NCBI GenBank assembly: GCA_036365145.1
Contig: JAEOAD010000004.1
Span: 49,940,001 to 50,004,000 of the forward strand
Length of the DNA stretch: 64,000 nt
Origin: Orientallactaga sibirica
Taxonomy: Eukaryota > Chordata > Mammalia > Rodentia > Dipodidae
Reading direction: 5' to 3'
Shown: positions 50,036 to 62,792 of the stretch, one piece after another
How positions within the stretch are numbered: position 1 is the first letter of the stretch
How the letters are laid out: every line of letters starts with the position of its first letter
Notes under the pieces: model-generated
What the model saw: only the letters and a program-made list of their open reading frames with translations
The model's database searches: none
What the model was told of the DNA's origin: nothing
Made by a program: the position numbers and the translations under genes

Positions 50036-51236
50036 ATATTGCACTTATTTGTAAAATTCCACATGAAGTGAGGTCTTTATGATTTTAGGAGCATTGGTAT
50101 AGTTTTTCTAGTATGCATTCCTGTTTTTGATATCAAAAGCTTTGGATTATCTTTTTTTATATTAGTTTGATCTACTGCTATGTTAGGATACTGGACCTGG
50201 TAGGGAATTTTTAGACAATTATAACTGACATTATAATCATCTGTCAGGAGTTCTGCATCAATTTCTACTTCTTATTCTACTAGGCTGGAGAACTACATAT
50301 ACCACATTTTTAGAGGAAGAGCTGTTAGGTTCCTCTGTTTGTAAAGTGACAGCATGATACATTGTCAGTAATAATGGTGGGCCCACACAAGGTGACCAGA
50401 AGTTCTCCTTGCAGGCACTCCTGCAGAGGTGAGAAAAGTAAAAATTATTTCTAGGAAATATATCTGTGTACTTTCTATAAGAATGAGTGGCAGGGCCTTC
50501 CTAGCATTTTAGAAGAACTGGATATTAAATTTTTATTGTTACTTGGAACTAAAATTCCTAGATCGTCAGGAAGCAAATGTTTTAGGTTAAAATGGCCAGC
50601 TTCACTAGTATTTAACATTTTATGTGACATACACAGTAGGTACCCATTTAGCACTCATTGAATGAATTTGCTTTGAAATAATATTGGAAACCCAGTTTTC
50701 ATTTCTTCTCTTTCCTAAAATTTTAAGAGTAGAAAACATGTTTTAAATTCTGGAACAGAAATTATTAAGCAGCACAGAGAGGTTTGTGCAAGTTGAGGTT
50801 AGAGTTTCTAGAAGGAAAAATAAACAAATAAATTTCTTGCCTGTAAATCTATGAGTTTCTCATAATGGAATCCAGCTTTTTACCCACAATGCTCAGAACA
50901 TCAGCATTGCAAAAATTAGTGTATCACACATGAGCCCGTAAAAATTAGAACTGTGCAAAATGTTTCCTGGTGAAGTCAAAACAATCAACTGTGGGTTTTA
51001 TGCAAATTTTAATTTCTGTCAAAATTTCTCCTGCTCTTATATAGTGACAGAATGCAGTTAGAAAAAGTGTAAAAAGTATAAGCTCCCACCTTTCACTTCA
51101 GAGAACAGTTCTCCTAAACCGAGGGAACTGAGTACAGACAGATCATAAAGTACCAGTACTTGTTTCTACGCATGTGTACACAGGCACACACTTTTTTTCT
51201 TCTTAGGAGGACCACGTAATTACAACCAGAATATAC

Positions 51237-51398
51237 CTTGTTTTGAGAACCTTTTAGTTTTGGGGGGCTTCCCAGGTGACTCTTGAGCTCCAAGCCTGAC
51301 AAGGAGAGCAAATGTGCCACAAATCCCTGTGCCCCACTCCCTGGCAGTACAGAGCCTGAGGCATATGTTGAAACCTTCCCCATAGCTGACATTTGAAT
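51237..51398 (-). other. Exon-like segment upstream of XIRP2
   Basis: Minus strand: a pyrimidine-rich acceptor (ggtctttctgttag) ends at 51399, then 162 bp, then AACAAG|gtatat at 51236. The segment is more GC-rich than its surroundings and is open in two frames. In the frame ending CAA G| it would join the 2-nt phase of the exon at 33077, but it has no ATG in that frame. It could be a 5' untranslated exon or a chance pair of splice sites. I do not recognise the peptide. Confidence 0.2.
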
Positions 51399-52145
51399 CT
51401 AACAGAAAGACCACAGAATGGTGCTCTGCGGAATCTGCATCATAGTTTTTAACAAAATTTCAGATATGAGCATGGTTGTTGAGAGGATTATTGTAGATAC
51501 AAATAGCGCATATCTACTGTGACCAATACACACAAACACACAGAGAGAATCTCCTGACAGCCAACTACATATGCTCTCTGTAGTTTCATTCATCCCCTGT
51601 ATGGGGCTTTGTTAACTCCATTTTACCCATTATACCCAATGTACATCAGTAATAACTAAGCTTAATCCTATGTTACCCAAACTTTTAAAGCTCATATGAC
51701 TGCTTTTGCTCTTATTTCTCATACGCTTGTTTCTCTTCTCATTTGTTCTAGGAGTGTATTAATAGCATTTGGGATTGCCATGAATAATAGTAACATTATA
51801 AGAAGATTGTTAAACATGAGTAAAATTGTTGAGTCATCAGCATATGTGCAAGACACACACACACACACAGTAGCCTCTGAGTGGGCACATAAACAGTAAG
51901 TTATGGGAAACAATTGAGTTACAGTTTGGTGAGGACAGATAGAGCAGAGGTGCATGGAAGATCTGCTCTGAAAACTGAGAGTGGGGCCCAGGCTGAGTTT
52001 TAGGTCTGTTATGGCCCTTTAATCTCTGCCAACCCCTTGCAGAAGTCTGCAGTAAAGCACTTCCAACACACCCGAATTGAATTTGGCCTTCATTATGTGA
52101 TGCCTGTTGTTCCTAGACTCCCATACATCTTGTACTACTTCCTGT

Positions 52146-52259
52146 TTGTTTTGAGATAGAACACACTTTGTGGCCCAGGTTGGGTTTGATCCTTTGGACA
52201 TTCTTCGGCCTCAGACTCTCATGTTCCAGGAGTACAGGTGTAAGTCACTATACCCAGTT
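52146..52259 (-). mobile_element. Old B1-like SINE
   Basis: 'ttttgagatagaacacactt', 'ggcccaggttgggtttgatc', 'aggagtacaggtgtaagtca': degraded reverse-complement B1. Confidence 0.55.
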
Positions 52260-54073
52260 TCCCATCTTACTCCTGCTCCTGTGGTTTGTATCCTGTTCAT
52301 GGTTTTTCTTCATTCCTCACAACTATTGCACTTCCCATGAAGGGAATCTTGTGCTTTGCTTCCGGTGATTTGCTTTGTCTATTTTAGATTTCAAAGTCAG
52401 CAGTCTGGCCTCAACTATCTGCCAGTGCCTTTCCATGAGTGAGAGACCTCCTCTCATCCTTACGCACTCACTGTGAATGGACCCAAGACAGGGGAAAAGA
52501 GGGAAGCAAAGACAGAAGGTGCTAGGGGAAGGCAGGTTGAGAATGTGTAGCGTGTGTTGGACATCAATAGAAAAATTTGTATGCAAATCAAGTATGGGAG
52601 ACTATTAGGATGTTAACTGTGATTGGACAATAGACTGAGTTCAAGACCTAGGTCAAAATTGTGAGTAGGTTCAAAATGTACCACTGTCAGAAAAGATGAG
52701 AGGTTCAGTTGGGGGAAGTTTTTAGGTGCTTGAAGTAATGTGATGCAAACATTGAGAATGACAAAAGTGTTATTCATTTAAAGTGCTTGGAAAATTATCA
52801 TAGAAAGAATACTTAACAACTTTCTATAACTCCAGAGAGGAAAGAAATTTAATTTGAACTGGAGTCTATCTGTGAACAGTAAGGATGCCTGTAACAATAG
52901 AACAAACTATTCAATCAGATAGACAATTTTCTTTTTAAGTAGTTTTTCGGCGTATAGCTATTTTGAATGTTCAACATACTGAGTAACTTGGTACTTGGCA
53001 TTTTATCTTACTCCTTGGGTATACATTAACAATCATTACTGTGTTACAATAGCTTCACATATTAAATAATCATCATGATGTTAATGACTAAAGTATATTC
53101 AGCACTTTCTATGTACCAAAAGCTAATGTTCAGGTCACTTTGCAAATATGAATTTATCTAACCCTCAGAACAATGCTATGAGAAAACTACTTCTAGAATC
53201 TCTATTTTCAGATGAGGAAATGAGGTACAGTGGTTAGTTTGATCAATGTTAACCAGTAGTTTAATGTTAGAACAAGAATTCAAATCCAAAAAGCAGTCCT
53301 AAGCTCTGTGTTTAACTTTTTAAGGTTAACCTGTCAGCATTTCTGGTTTCCCAGAGTGGTGTCATGTGGGGCAACTTTGGGACATCATCTGACATGACTG
53401 ACTCTGATAAACTGAGAGCACTTCACACATTTGAAGAATGGTTACAGATCTGAAATAACAGAAATATTCTAAAGGTCTATTATAAAAATGAATATTGAAA
53501 ATACACACACAGAGAGGGCCACATGCTATTTAAGAACATTAAAAAATTTTCAAGATTTTCAAAATGAATTATTTTGCACATCATTAGAAGAAATTATAAA
53601 ATTATTTTCCTATTATTGAGATTTAAGTTTCTCAGTACAAATATTTATACTAATCAATGTAGCTCTCTTTTTGATATTGCACAAAGAATAAAAGGTGTCA
53701 TTATAGATATTTTTGTAGTATTGGTTGTTTGAGGCTTATTCATTATTCTTGAATAGCCAATGTGCTTTGAGAATATGGAGAAATAAATGATAATATGGAA
53801 GCCTGGGATGTACTATGCTTTACAGAAAAGAATGCATACATATACAAATATACATATGCCTAAATAGGTATCTTTGTGCAAATATGAGGATAACTGAAAG
53901 AAATGGAAGTAATATTGCATTTACTGAATCAAGAAGATAGATTAAAAAGGTAAATGAAAGAGGTGAAATCTGAAGATTGAGAGATTATTCATCAATTACA
54001 TTAAGAAAGCTAGAAATTGGGAACCATTGATAGAGTTTTCTTCCTATATGTGTATATGATATGTGTTTATGTT

Positions 54074-54077
<4 letters not shown>

Positions 54078-54116
<39 letters not shown>
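54078..54116. repeat. (GT)n microsatellite
   Basis: About 19 pure GT units. Confidence 0.95.
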
Positions 54117-54118
<2 letters not shown>

Positions 54119-54606
54119 AGGCATATCCATGCCACTGCACATGTATGGAGGTCACAGAACAACTTTGGGTGTTGGTCCTTTCCTTTCACCCTGTTTGAGA
54201 CAGTTCTCTCACTGTTCACTGTTGCTGTTCTGGCTCACGAGCTCCCAGAAAATTCTTGCCTGAAAATTCTTGCCTGTCTTTCTTCTCCCCATTGGCACAC
54301 TGGGATTATGGATGTTGATGCCACAGTGCCTGGCTTAATGGGATTCTGAAGGTCCAAACTCAGGTACCCAACTTGTACAACAGGCACTTTATCCACTGGA
54401 AGTATCTCCCCAACCCTAAATAGCAGTTTTGAATTAACAACTGCAATAAGTGGAGTAGATATTTTGAAAAATAAAGGATATACCTTAGATACAAACACAT
54501 GCCTTCCAAATTTGATTTTTCTGAAATTTTCCAGAGCAGAAATGTGGCTATTATTATTGTCCAGCTCTTAATGATGGAGGGATGATGAATTATTCCCATT
54601 CTAGGC

Positions 54607-55043
54607 TGAGTCAGTGGCTGGGAACAGACATGTGCTATATAGTTGTATCTCTAAAAATAAGTGTTTCTGATTCCTCCCGGACTCAAAGGACTAGTATATT
54701 TCATTCTAGTGAAACTGAGCCCCTAATGAAGTGCTGCTCCCACTTTGAGCACTACAGGACAGTCCAGGAGAGAGGGAGTTGCTTACTGCTGCCAGTGGCT
54801 TTCCTTTGTGCAGTTCTTGCTCTAACCTCTGTGTTTCAGTTGGAGGCTGCTGCTGGTCTGTTCCCTAGTGGAAAAATTACTGCCTTCTGGGTGCAGGGAA
54901 ATGGCCCTGTGTGCACCAGACTTAGAGACAATGGATTCTAAGCAAGCAGCTGGAATTACTAAACTTTAATAATATGAATAAAATCACTTTATTCTGTCTG
55001 TTTCCAAGAATGTTCTTAATTGGCTATATAACACTAAAAATAG
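54607..55043 (-). promoter_or_regulatory. Candidate muscle promoter / first exon for XIRP2
   Basis: On the minus strand a perfect MEF2 consensus CTATTTTTAG (55043-55034) is followed three bases later by TATATAG (55030-55024). About 210-240 bp downstream is a splice-donor-like GCAGCA|gtaagc (54787/54786). A second MEF2 consensus (ctaaaaataa on the plus strand, 54651-54660), an AP-1 site TGAGTCA (54607-54613) and a CAGCTG E-box (54948-54953) lie in the same 440 bp. XIRP2 is a known MEF2A target in muscle, and this block lies 22 kb upstream of its first recognised coding exon in the right orientation. MEF2 and TATA motifs arise by chance in AT-rich DNA, so this is an inference from their arrangement. 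Confidence 0.35.
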
Positions 55044-55669
55044 ATATTCAACATGTCTAATATATAAAGCAGATAAATAAATAGTTGATCTTCCCTGACA
55101 CACTTAATTTCTCTTTTTTTTTTTTTTAACAAGCTTCTAATTATTTGTATAAATGGCTTCCTGGTTAGATAACATGCATCTTAATTCTTAGAATAACATT
55201 GCTAACTTAAAATAAAACGTAACAGAGATATCAACAAATTTTCCATCAAGTTATAAGGTAACTGAGTGGTTTAAATGTGAAGTTACTTATCAAAATCAAA
55301 TGCCTGTAGTTCATACAAATATATAAATCATCTCTAGGCAGTGCAGAAATATCCTGTGTATGGTTAGAAAAACATGGGGAGAAAAATCTACCTAAAGACT
55401 ACCACAAAGAGAAGTAAAATAAACATTTCCACAGACAAGATGGTGGGTGTTGAAAGATATAAATTCTCATCTTACAAAGAAGATGGATACAAATGTTTGA
55501 TAAAAATAAAGCATAAACTAATGACTACATGTGAGTTTCAACAAAATATGTGACCAGGTTCATTTTTAGTTTATTTGTTCTAATTTTAAGAGAAACATGA
55601 ATACAAAATTAAGAGCAACAAAAGGCTACTGCTGAAAATAAAGAATAAATAAGGAAGAGGATGGAACGA

Positions 55670-56965
55670 TTTCAGGGGGGAAGGGTGATGGTAGGGAAAC
55701 ACAAAAGTAAACCAAAATGAGCTGATATGATAGAAACCTTTTTCCTTGAAAATAGACTACAGGACTGAAACCTCAACAGGAGCATGAGGGGAGCACCTGA
55801 AAAGTAGGGCCCTGGAGAGGGTGGGATGAAGCCTAACCTTAAATTTATTTTTAGCTCTGGTGTGTAACTCCCACTTCCAGAATATGATTGCTACTTACAA
55901 TGAGCTGTTATCAGAGAGACCTACAAAGTCCCCAAAACAAGACTGGTTTCTGTCAAAACATTTGATTACCTGCTTGAGGTAAAAATAAGACCCTATTGCA
56001 GAAGGCACCACAGGCTGACAGCACAGAACACAGAGTGACCTGGCTGGAATCTGGAAGGGAGCCAGTCCCTGGTTATCCTATCTAGTGCTGGAAAGTGATA
56101 CATGAGTTAGTGGGGGAAAGTGGCCAATGATGGTCCAAGCAACCAGGGGTCTAAGCTACTCAGAAGCAAACACCCTGACAAGATGTACAAAGTGCAATAG
56201 TGGCACACAGCCTTGATGAATAACCAATAGCTTTCTGATAAGAGAAACACTCAGGGCAAAGGAACCCATATCTGGAAATGGGAACCAGATCAGAATCCTA
56301 TGGAGACAAAGATTATGCTCTCCAATGTCAATCTCCCACTAGTCTATGGCTAAACTAGGGGATACATCCATCAATTTCTCCCTAAATTAACAAGACTTTC
56401 CCCATTTAACCTGTGCTGACTTCGCTTGCCTTTTGAGAATCACTTTTTCTTTTTATTTGTCAGAAGGCAGTTGGACCAGAGGAGATAAACTACCCGGTGC
56501 TCTTCAGCCATGCCCCAACTGGAACCACAGAGGAAAGGCAAAGAGGAGCAAGAGTGCAGCTTCCACGGTGAGCCTGACAGTCATCTCCAGGGTGAAGGAG
56601 ACAGATGTGGAGTATAATCAACACTTACCAAAGCAGAAATCTAGAGGCTCCTAAGAGCTCATAACTAAAGTAGATTTAAAACACGCCCAGCAAGGCTCTG
56701 AGAATTCTTTGGAAGGGTGGGGGTGGGAAGATTCTAGGAGCCACAGATTGGGACATAATACCCAGAAGCATTGCCTTTCCCTAACAACTGACTGCTGCTT
56801 CCACAAGGGATAAACCATAACCCCAAGGGGATACCTGCAACCCCACTGATGGAAGGCACCCAGGAGAAGGTGGGCAGGGACAAGGGACAGGATGGTACCA
56901 ACTCTTGATGTATCCCTACTAATTATGTCCACAATTGATTAAATAAAAAAAATTTTAAAAAAGGA
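55670..56965 (+). mobile_element. Older L1 3' UTR copy
   Basis: Colinear with the other L1 3' UTRs but clearly more diverged: 'gagctgttatcagagagacc', 'tggctggaatctggaaggga', 'gaggagataaactacccg', ending in an A-rich tail near 56965. A weak G-rich tract (55675-55700) is at its start. Confidence 0.82.
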
Positions 56966-57170
56966 AGGAAGGAAAAAGCATTTATCAGATGTGACTTGGA
57001 ATGTATCCCAGGTTTGTGTAGTTGAGGTGAGGATGACACAGAGCACAAAGGCTCCCAGAATCAACACAACATCAACATCAACATTGCTGAAGTGAAGTTG
57101 TCATTAGGGTGAGTTTCCAGCTTTATGTGCTTAAACCTTGTATGGGTTCCTAGCTCTTGGTATCTCTGCT

Positions 57171-57336
57171 TATTTATTTATTTATTTATTTTTGTGTTTT
57201 TGAGGTAGGGTCTCACTCTAGCTCAGGTTGACCTGGAATTCACTATGTAGTCTCAGGGTGGCCTCAAACTCATGGTGATCCTCCTACTTCTGCCTCCTGA
57301 GTGCTGGGATTAAAGGCATGCACCACCATGCCCGGC
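57171..57336 (-). mobile_element. B1 SINE
   Basis: (TTTA)n tail, then 'gaggtagggtctcactctag', 'cactatgtagtctcagggtg', 'caccaccatgcccggct'. Confidence 0.92.
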
Positions 57337-57374
57337 TTACTTATTTATTTTTTGAGAGAGACACAGACAGAGAC

Positions 57375-57415
<41 letters not shown>

Positions 57416-57608
57416 GACAGAGAATGGGTGCTGAGCAGTCTCTCAGTGGCTGCAAATGAACTCCAGATGTGTGCGCCCCCTTGTGGGCAAGTGCAGCATT
57501 GTGCCCTTGCATCCCTTTGCATCTGGCTAAATGTGGGATCTAGAGATTGGAACTGATGTTCTTAGGCTTAGCAGGCAGGCAGCTTAGCCACTAAGCCATC
57601 TCTCCAGC
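57337..57608 (-). mobile_element. tRNA-derived SINE (longer subfamily)
   Basis: (GA)n, 'gtgcgcccccttgtgggcaa', 'gcagcattgtgcccttgcat', head 'ctaagccatctctccagcac'. Abuts the B1 to its left and another SINE to its right. Confidence 0.9.
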
Positions 57609-57882
57609 ACTATTTTTTATTTTTTATATTATTTAAGAGAGACACACAGAGAGAGAAAGACACAGAGAGAGAGAGCAGAAGAGGCAGAGAGAGAATGGGT
57701 GAGCTAGCAGCCTTTCATCCACGGTGAATGAATGCAAGATGTGTGCGCCACCTTGGGGGCAAGAGCAGTATTGCATGCTTACATCACTTTCCTTCTGGCT
57801 AAACCTGGGGCCTGGAGATTGAATAGGTGTTCTTAGGCTTGGCAGGCAAGCACCTTAACCACTAAGCCATCTCTCCAGCCCT
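57609..57882 (-). mobile_element. tRNA-derived SINE (longer subfamily)
   Basis: Same subfamily as its neighbour: 'gtgcgccaccttgggggcaa', head 'ctaagccatctctccagccc'. The outer flanks of the three-SINE block are similar (tatctctgct at 57161-57170, tatctcagct at 57882-57891). Confidence 0.9.
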
Positions 57883-59356
57883 ATCTCAGCTTTTTAAATG
57901 CAGAATTTAAACAAGTTAACCTAAGTAGCCACCAAAGTTCTTTGCTTCATTGGCTTGTTAAGTGTCTTTTGTTGTTGCCACTATTTTAAGAAGCATAACT
58001 AAGCTAGCAAGACTCTGGATTCCTTCCTACACTGCTCACAGATCACTTCATACCATCATGCAGGTTCACAGAGCCCCACATGTCATTAAACATGGATTCA
58101 CTGTCTTATGATGTATCATAAGTAATACAAAGAACTGTGTTTGCTGATTTTCAGCAAAGAAAACCTCTGCTTCTCATCATTACTTGTCACTGTTCTTTAT
58201 TCTTTGACTGCTTATATCATATAGATGGAAAATACACAGGTTAGTCAAGTTTGCAAGAAGTGAATTTCAATGCTTATTAAACTGAATGCAGGGTCTCAGA
58301 TCTGTAGTGTATAGGTGACATTTTAAAGTAAGAGAAGAGCATATTGTGGACATGTGTGATGTATTAAAAACACATTTGCTTCCTGTTCCTGGGTCAGATG
58401 ACAGAAACTTTGGTGGTACATTTTATATATTAATGGGATGATCCATGACAAGCAGAGGGAGGAGAGTAGGTGCTGGTTTCAGACTGGCCAGGGATGAGAG
58501 GATTAGCAATTTCCGGCTCCACCTTTACCTCTGAGAAAGGGAGAGAGGCTCTACAACATGAATTCCTCCTAAGAACCCTAAATGAAGGATTTGGTCCATT
58601 TCTGTGTAGATGAAATAAAAGAGAAATTTTGAGATGTTTTATATTTAAGTACTAAGGCTGGAATAAGGAAGACAGTAAAGATGAGGAAAGTTAATCAGCT
58701 AATAGCTGTAGGACATGCCAACAACATTTTCATATTGGTGTTAGAACCTTAACTCTGGACCCCTTAGCCTCTCTGTGCTACAACAGCCCCAACCACTCCA
58801 GAAAAATCAACTATTTTTTTCCTGATAAAATTTCTTATGCCACAGCTTCCTCTGCTTTGAATTATCCCCCTGCTCTCATCTGTAGTCAATGCAGGCTCCA
58901 TGCCAACACCCTTTCTTCTCCAAAACTTTTCTACAGAAATGTTCTTAACTCTAGGCCCAAAAGACATCTTTGGATGCTACTACCCTTTTTGTTCTGGGTA
59001 TTAGAGTTGTCGCAGAAATTGGTTCTTTGCTGACTAACACCTGCAACAGCTCACTAAATCCTTTTACTCCAGAGATCCCTTGGTCTTAAGAGTACGAGTA
59101 ACAGTGGCCTTGGAAGGCACCCTAGTTGTGTGTGATCAACGTTCTCCCCATCTTTGCCCAGTGCATCTCTTCCATTGAATTCAGTGGAATGGATACTTGA
59201 CACCCTATCAGTGATAGCAAGCAGAGGTTTGTGCTAGTGCTGTGAGCCATGCTAGTGACTTACCAAACCTGAGAAGGGGCCTTGGCAACCCCTGAATCAG
59301 TAGCCATCTGGGGAAAGGGTGAGAAGCTTGGGAGCTCCATTTCAGCTACAGTGGAG

Positions 59357-59358
<2 letters not shown>

Positions 59359-59405
<47 letters not shown>
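59359..59405. repeat. T47 homopolymer
   Basis: Forty-seven consecutive T, with no SINE or L1 sequence recognised on its right side where a minus-strand element would be. Confidence 0.95.
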
Positions 59406-59406
<1 letters not shown>

Positions 59407-59560
59407 TCTCTTAGCCATATCCCCTGTGATCTTTGCTAAGTCAGAGCATTCAATTCAGAGGTGAAATCATGACAGGACACTCAGTTGGTGTTAAGGAATT
59501 GGACAATTATCTGTAGTTGGAAAATATATAACATTTGGTATCAGAAGTAGTGTGAGGACG
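59406..59560 (+). mobile_element. MaLR/ERVL-like LTR end with primer-binding-site remnant
   Basis: 'gagtta'-type LTR end sequence (cactcagttggtgttaagga, 'ggaaaatatataacat') followed by tggtatcagaagtag (59536-59550), which resembles a tRNA-Leu primer binding site of MaLR/ERVL elements. No coding remnant was recognised after it. Confidence 0.4.
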
Positions 59561-61667
59561 CACACAATACAGCTCACCTCTAGTCATGCACCAGCATGTG
59601 GTGGGCTTTGTTGTTGTTGTTTTTTTGAAGTAGGTTTTATTTTTATTTTTTTCCCAAAAGCAGACCTGAAGAACAGCAACACACCCATTCCTCTCTAATC
59701 ACATCAGACATGAGGTCTGTGCTGACACTTTTTTCAGGAACATATTCTGAGGCAAAGCCCTGTGTGATCATTAAGGGATGTCTACTTTCTCTTTTCAGAA
59801 GCTTGAGGGATGATGTACCTTAAAGATGCCCAACACTAGATGAAAGAGGAAGTTTTCAGTCCAAACTCCAGACTACATGTTCCCCAAGCAGCTGGCACTG
59901 TGCCACATTACAGATATCTGAAACACTGACTGACATAAAAAAAAAAAATGGATCTAACTGTTAGTTTATATATTGATACAAGAAGAGAAAAATATTCAAA
60001 GATAAGGTAGAGAGGAAGAGAAATATTGAAACATAAAATTCAGACTCTTTCGGCCCCTCAATCTTTTCCACTCACTGCTATCTTATAAAACCAAAAGCAG
60101 GTACTCTTTCATGCAAAAAGCCACACATTTCTGAATGTAGTTGAAGTAAATATTTTACTTGTCCTTTGGCACTTGAACATAAAATTTTAAAATAATTCAA
60201 ACAACTGACAGCTCATCAGTGACCAAATAGAGCTCTGGTAAAAATAAAATATCTTTCAGTTCAGCACCAGCTGAACTAAATTTAAACCCTGCATTATGTA
60301 ATCTTAAAGTGTCCTTGCTTTCAGATGGTGTCTTAGGTAATTCTGTTATAATGTCTCTTCCAAATCACTTCAGTCTCTTAACATCTAAACACTGCACAAC
60401 AGGACCAAATTAAGGTATTCACAGGCAATCGAAGACAGAAAAAATCCATTTGAAACAGTACACAGGGCATGGTGCTTTCAAAGTAAAATCTCAGTCTTTT
60501 CTGTTTAAGTTTGTGGTTCCTATAATTAGGGCTGGCAGATCCAACTGGTGGTGCTTTTCTTAATTCTGCAGAACATGTAAGAACCTGATTCTTTAATCCT
60601 TACTCCAGTAAAACTCCCAGAGGAGATGAGTCCATGAATGGAGCAAAAGCTACAAAATCAAACTAAGGCTGGAAAAGAATAATTTTCCTACATTTCTCTG
60701 GCAAGCCACAACAGCTGAAAACATTTCAGACCCTTCCTTTTCCGTGACAAATTCCAAAAAATATAATTTATATTTCTAAATATCTTTTTATGCTCATAAA
60801 AGACAAACTAATTTTTCTAGTTTACCTTTTAGCTGTAAATTGTTGTCTATCTTAAATTTAGCACTATTTAACAAGTGAACTTATTATTCTTCAATATTAA
60901 GTATGAAAATTATTTTTATATAAAGAGATTCATGTATTCAGTCCTAAATTTCATAATATCAAGCCATGCTAATTATTACCATAGGAACAAAATCAACTAA
61001 TTCTTTTCTTTTATAATGATGATTTTTGGCTTATGGTTTTCATTGACTTTCAGTGACTAGCTAACTTTACAACCTTGACATATCAGTGGCTACATTACAT
61101 ACCTTTTGCAATAGGCTTCACCTCAAGTTCGTGGAAATGTCTTATACCTTTATAATTCTTCAGTGAGTAGTTTCCTCCCTTGTTTCATGTACAGCAAATT
61201 TCCCAGTCCCCTGAACGGAATAAGAGTGGAGGCCAGCTCCACTGAAAGGTCTATGAAGCCAGTACATGCGACGGCTGAATTTATTTTAGCCCTAAAGGGT
61301 ACAACTTAGCACCTATTTTTAGGAGCTGAGCTCTGTATAGGTGTGGCCTGAGTCAACCACTCTTTTCAGAAGTGTGTCTCCCAGGGCATGCTGCCTCATT
61401 GTGTCCTGGTAATGTATGCATGGCTCCCACACATGTGCAGTCAATCAAACTCCCTTCCAAATCTTCAACCAAGACCAGCTTTGAACGTCCTAACAGGACT
61501 AAGATACAACCATTAGGAAAGAGGAGGTGGAGGAATAAAGCCCTTCAAAAATTTATATTTTTAAAATATTTCTATAAATTTAAGAGTCATAACTATAAAA
61601 ATAAAGCAAGAAAAATTTATAGTTTATTCTTGGGATGATTTTATGTGCCTTTTGGGAAGGGATTATT

Positions 61668-61765
61668 TTCCTGTTTTTGAGACAGAATCTTCATTTGGGC
61701 ACAGAAATTTAGGATTCTCTGCCTTGGCCTCTCAAGGCTGAAATTATAGGAGTACAGCCCAGTGC
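61668..61765 (-). mobile_element. Old B1-like fragment
   Basis: 'tgtttttgagacagaatctt', 'cttggcctctcaaggctgaa', 'ttataggagtacagccc': degraded reverse-complement B1. Confidence 0.5.
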
Positions 61766-62578
61766 TGAAATATTGTTTTTAATTCACAAACTGTTCTTAG
61801 ATATGCAAGACATATAAAGCAGAACCCTACTGTAATGTTTATATAAGGAAAGCAAGTACTCTTGGTAGAAGAATGTGAAGCAGAGAGGTCAGAAGACTTT
61901 GTAGAGAGTATAGAACAGGCATGATGATTCCTGACCATTAATATTAGCCTTAAATCACTGCATGAAGGAATGTAGGCCAGGCTCAGAGTCACCCCACATG
62001 CCACATGCTCCTGAGAGAATCCACAGCATATCCTCTGCCACCATTCTTTCTAAGTATCTGAGCCTGTTTCTGAGAGACAACTCAGCTAGCTTTCCCTGCA
62101 CCCTACTCTGCTTATATCTAATGCATGATAATTGAATGTAAAGTACCCAGCTCTCCCTAAGTCTCATCTCTCCTGTTACCTTCCTATTGTGCTTTTCACT
62201 GTGTATCTAGCTGGTCTTGCAACAAATGCCATAAAGAAAGCAGATTTCCCTTTGACTCAAGAAAAGCACTATACATACTTACTTGATGCTAATTTCATTC
62301 AAAACACAAGTAAGCTATTTATAATTTAATTTACTAATAAAGATAAGCACATACATTTTCTAGCAATGTTGTTTTGCTTAAAAATAGGTAAGCAAGTGCT
62401 ATTCCAATTTATCAACCGTAAGAAAAAGTTATGACGTGGGCTTTCTGAATATTCCACAAGATTTTTCAGTGTAATCTATTTCACTTTGTACTGTCGACTT
62501 TGTACTGGAGCTGTTAGATTCATATCCCAATTTAATTTCAAATATTTAGAATTAAATAAGATTAAAAGTTCAGTTCTT

Positions 62579-62792
62579 GGGCTGGAGAAATGGCTTAGTG
62601 GTTGAGGTGTTTGCCTGCAAAGCCAAAGGATCCCTGTTCAGTTCTCCAGGACACATGTAAGCCAGATGCTCAAGGGGCACAGGCATCTAGAATTTGTTTG
62701 CAGTGGCTAGAGGCCCTGGCCTGCCAGTTCTCTCTCTCTCTCGGTCCGTCTCTTTCTCTCTCTCAAATAAATAAATAAATAATATCTTTAAA
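62579..62792 (+). mobile_element. tRNA-derived SINE with 15-bp TSD
   Basis: Head gggctggagaaatggcttag, (CT)n, (AAAT)n tail. TSD aaaagttcagttctt (62564-62578) and aaaagttcagtcctt (62793-62807). Confidence 0.92.

Noticed and set aside
54582..54941. 119-codon plus-strand ORF
   Set aside because: No recognisable protein pattern. It overlaps the region read as a possible minus-strand promoter/first exon and looks like a chance open frame.
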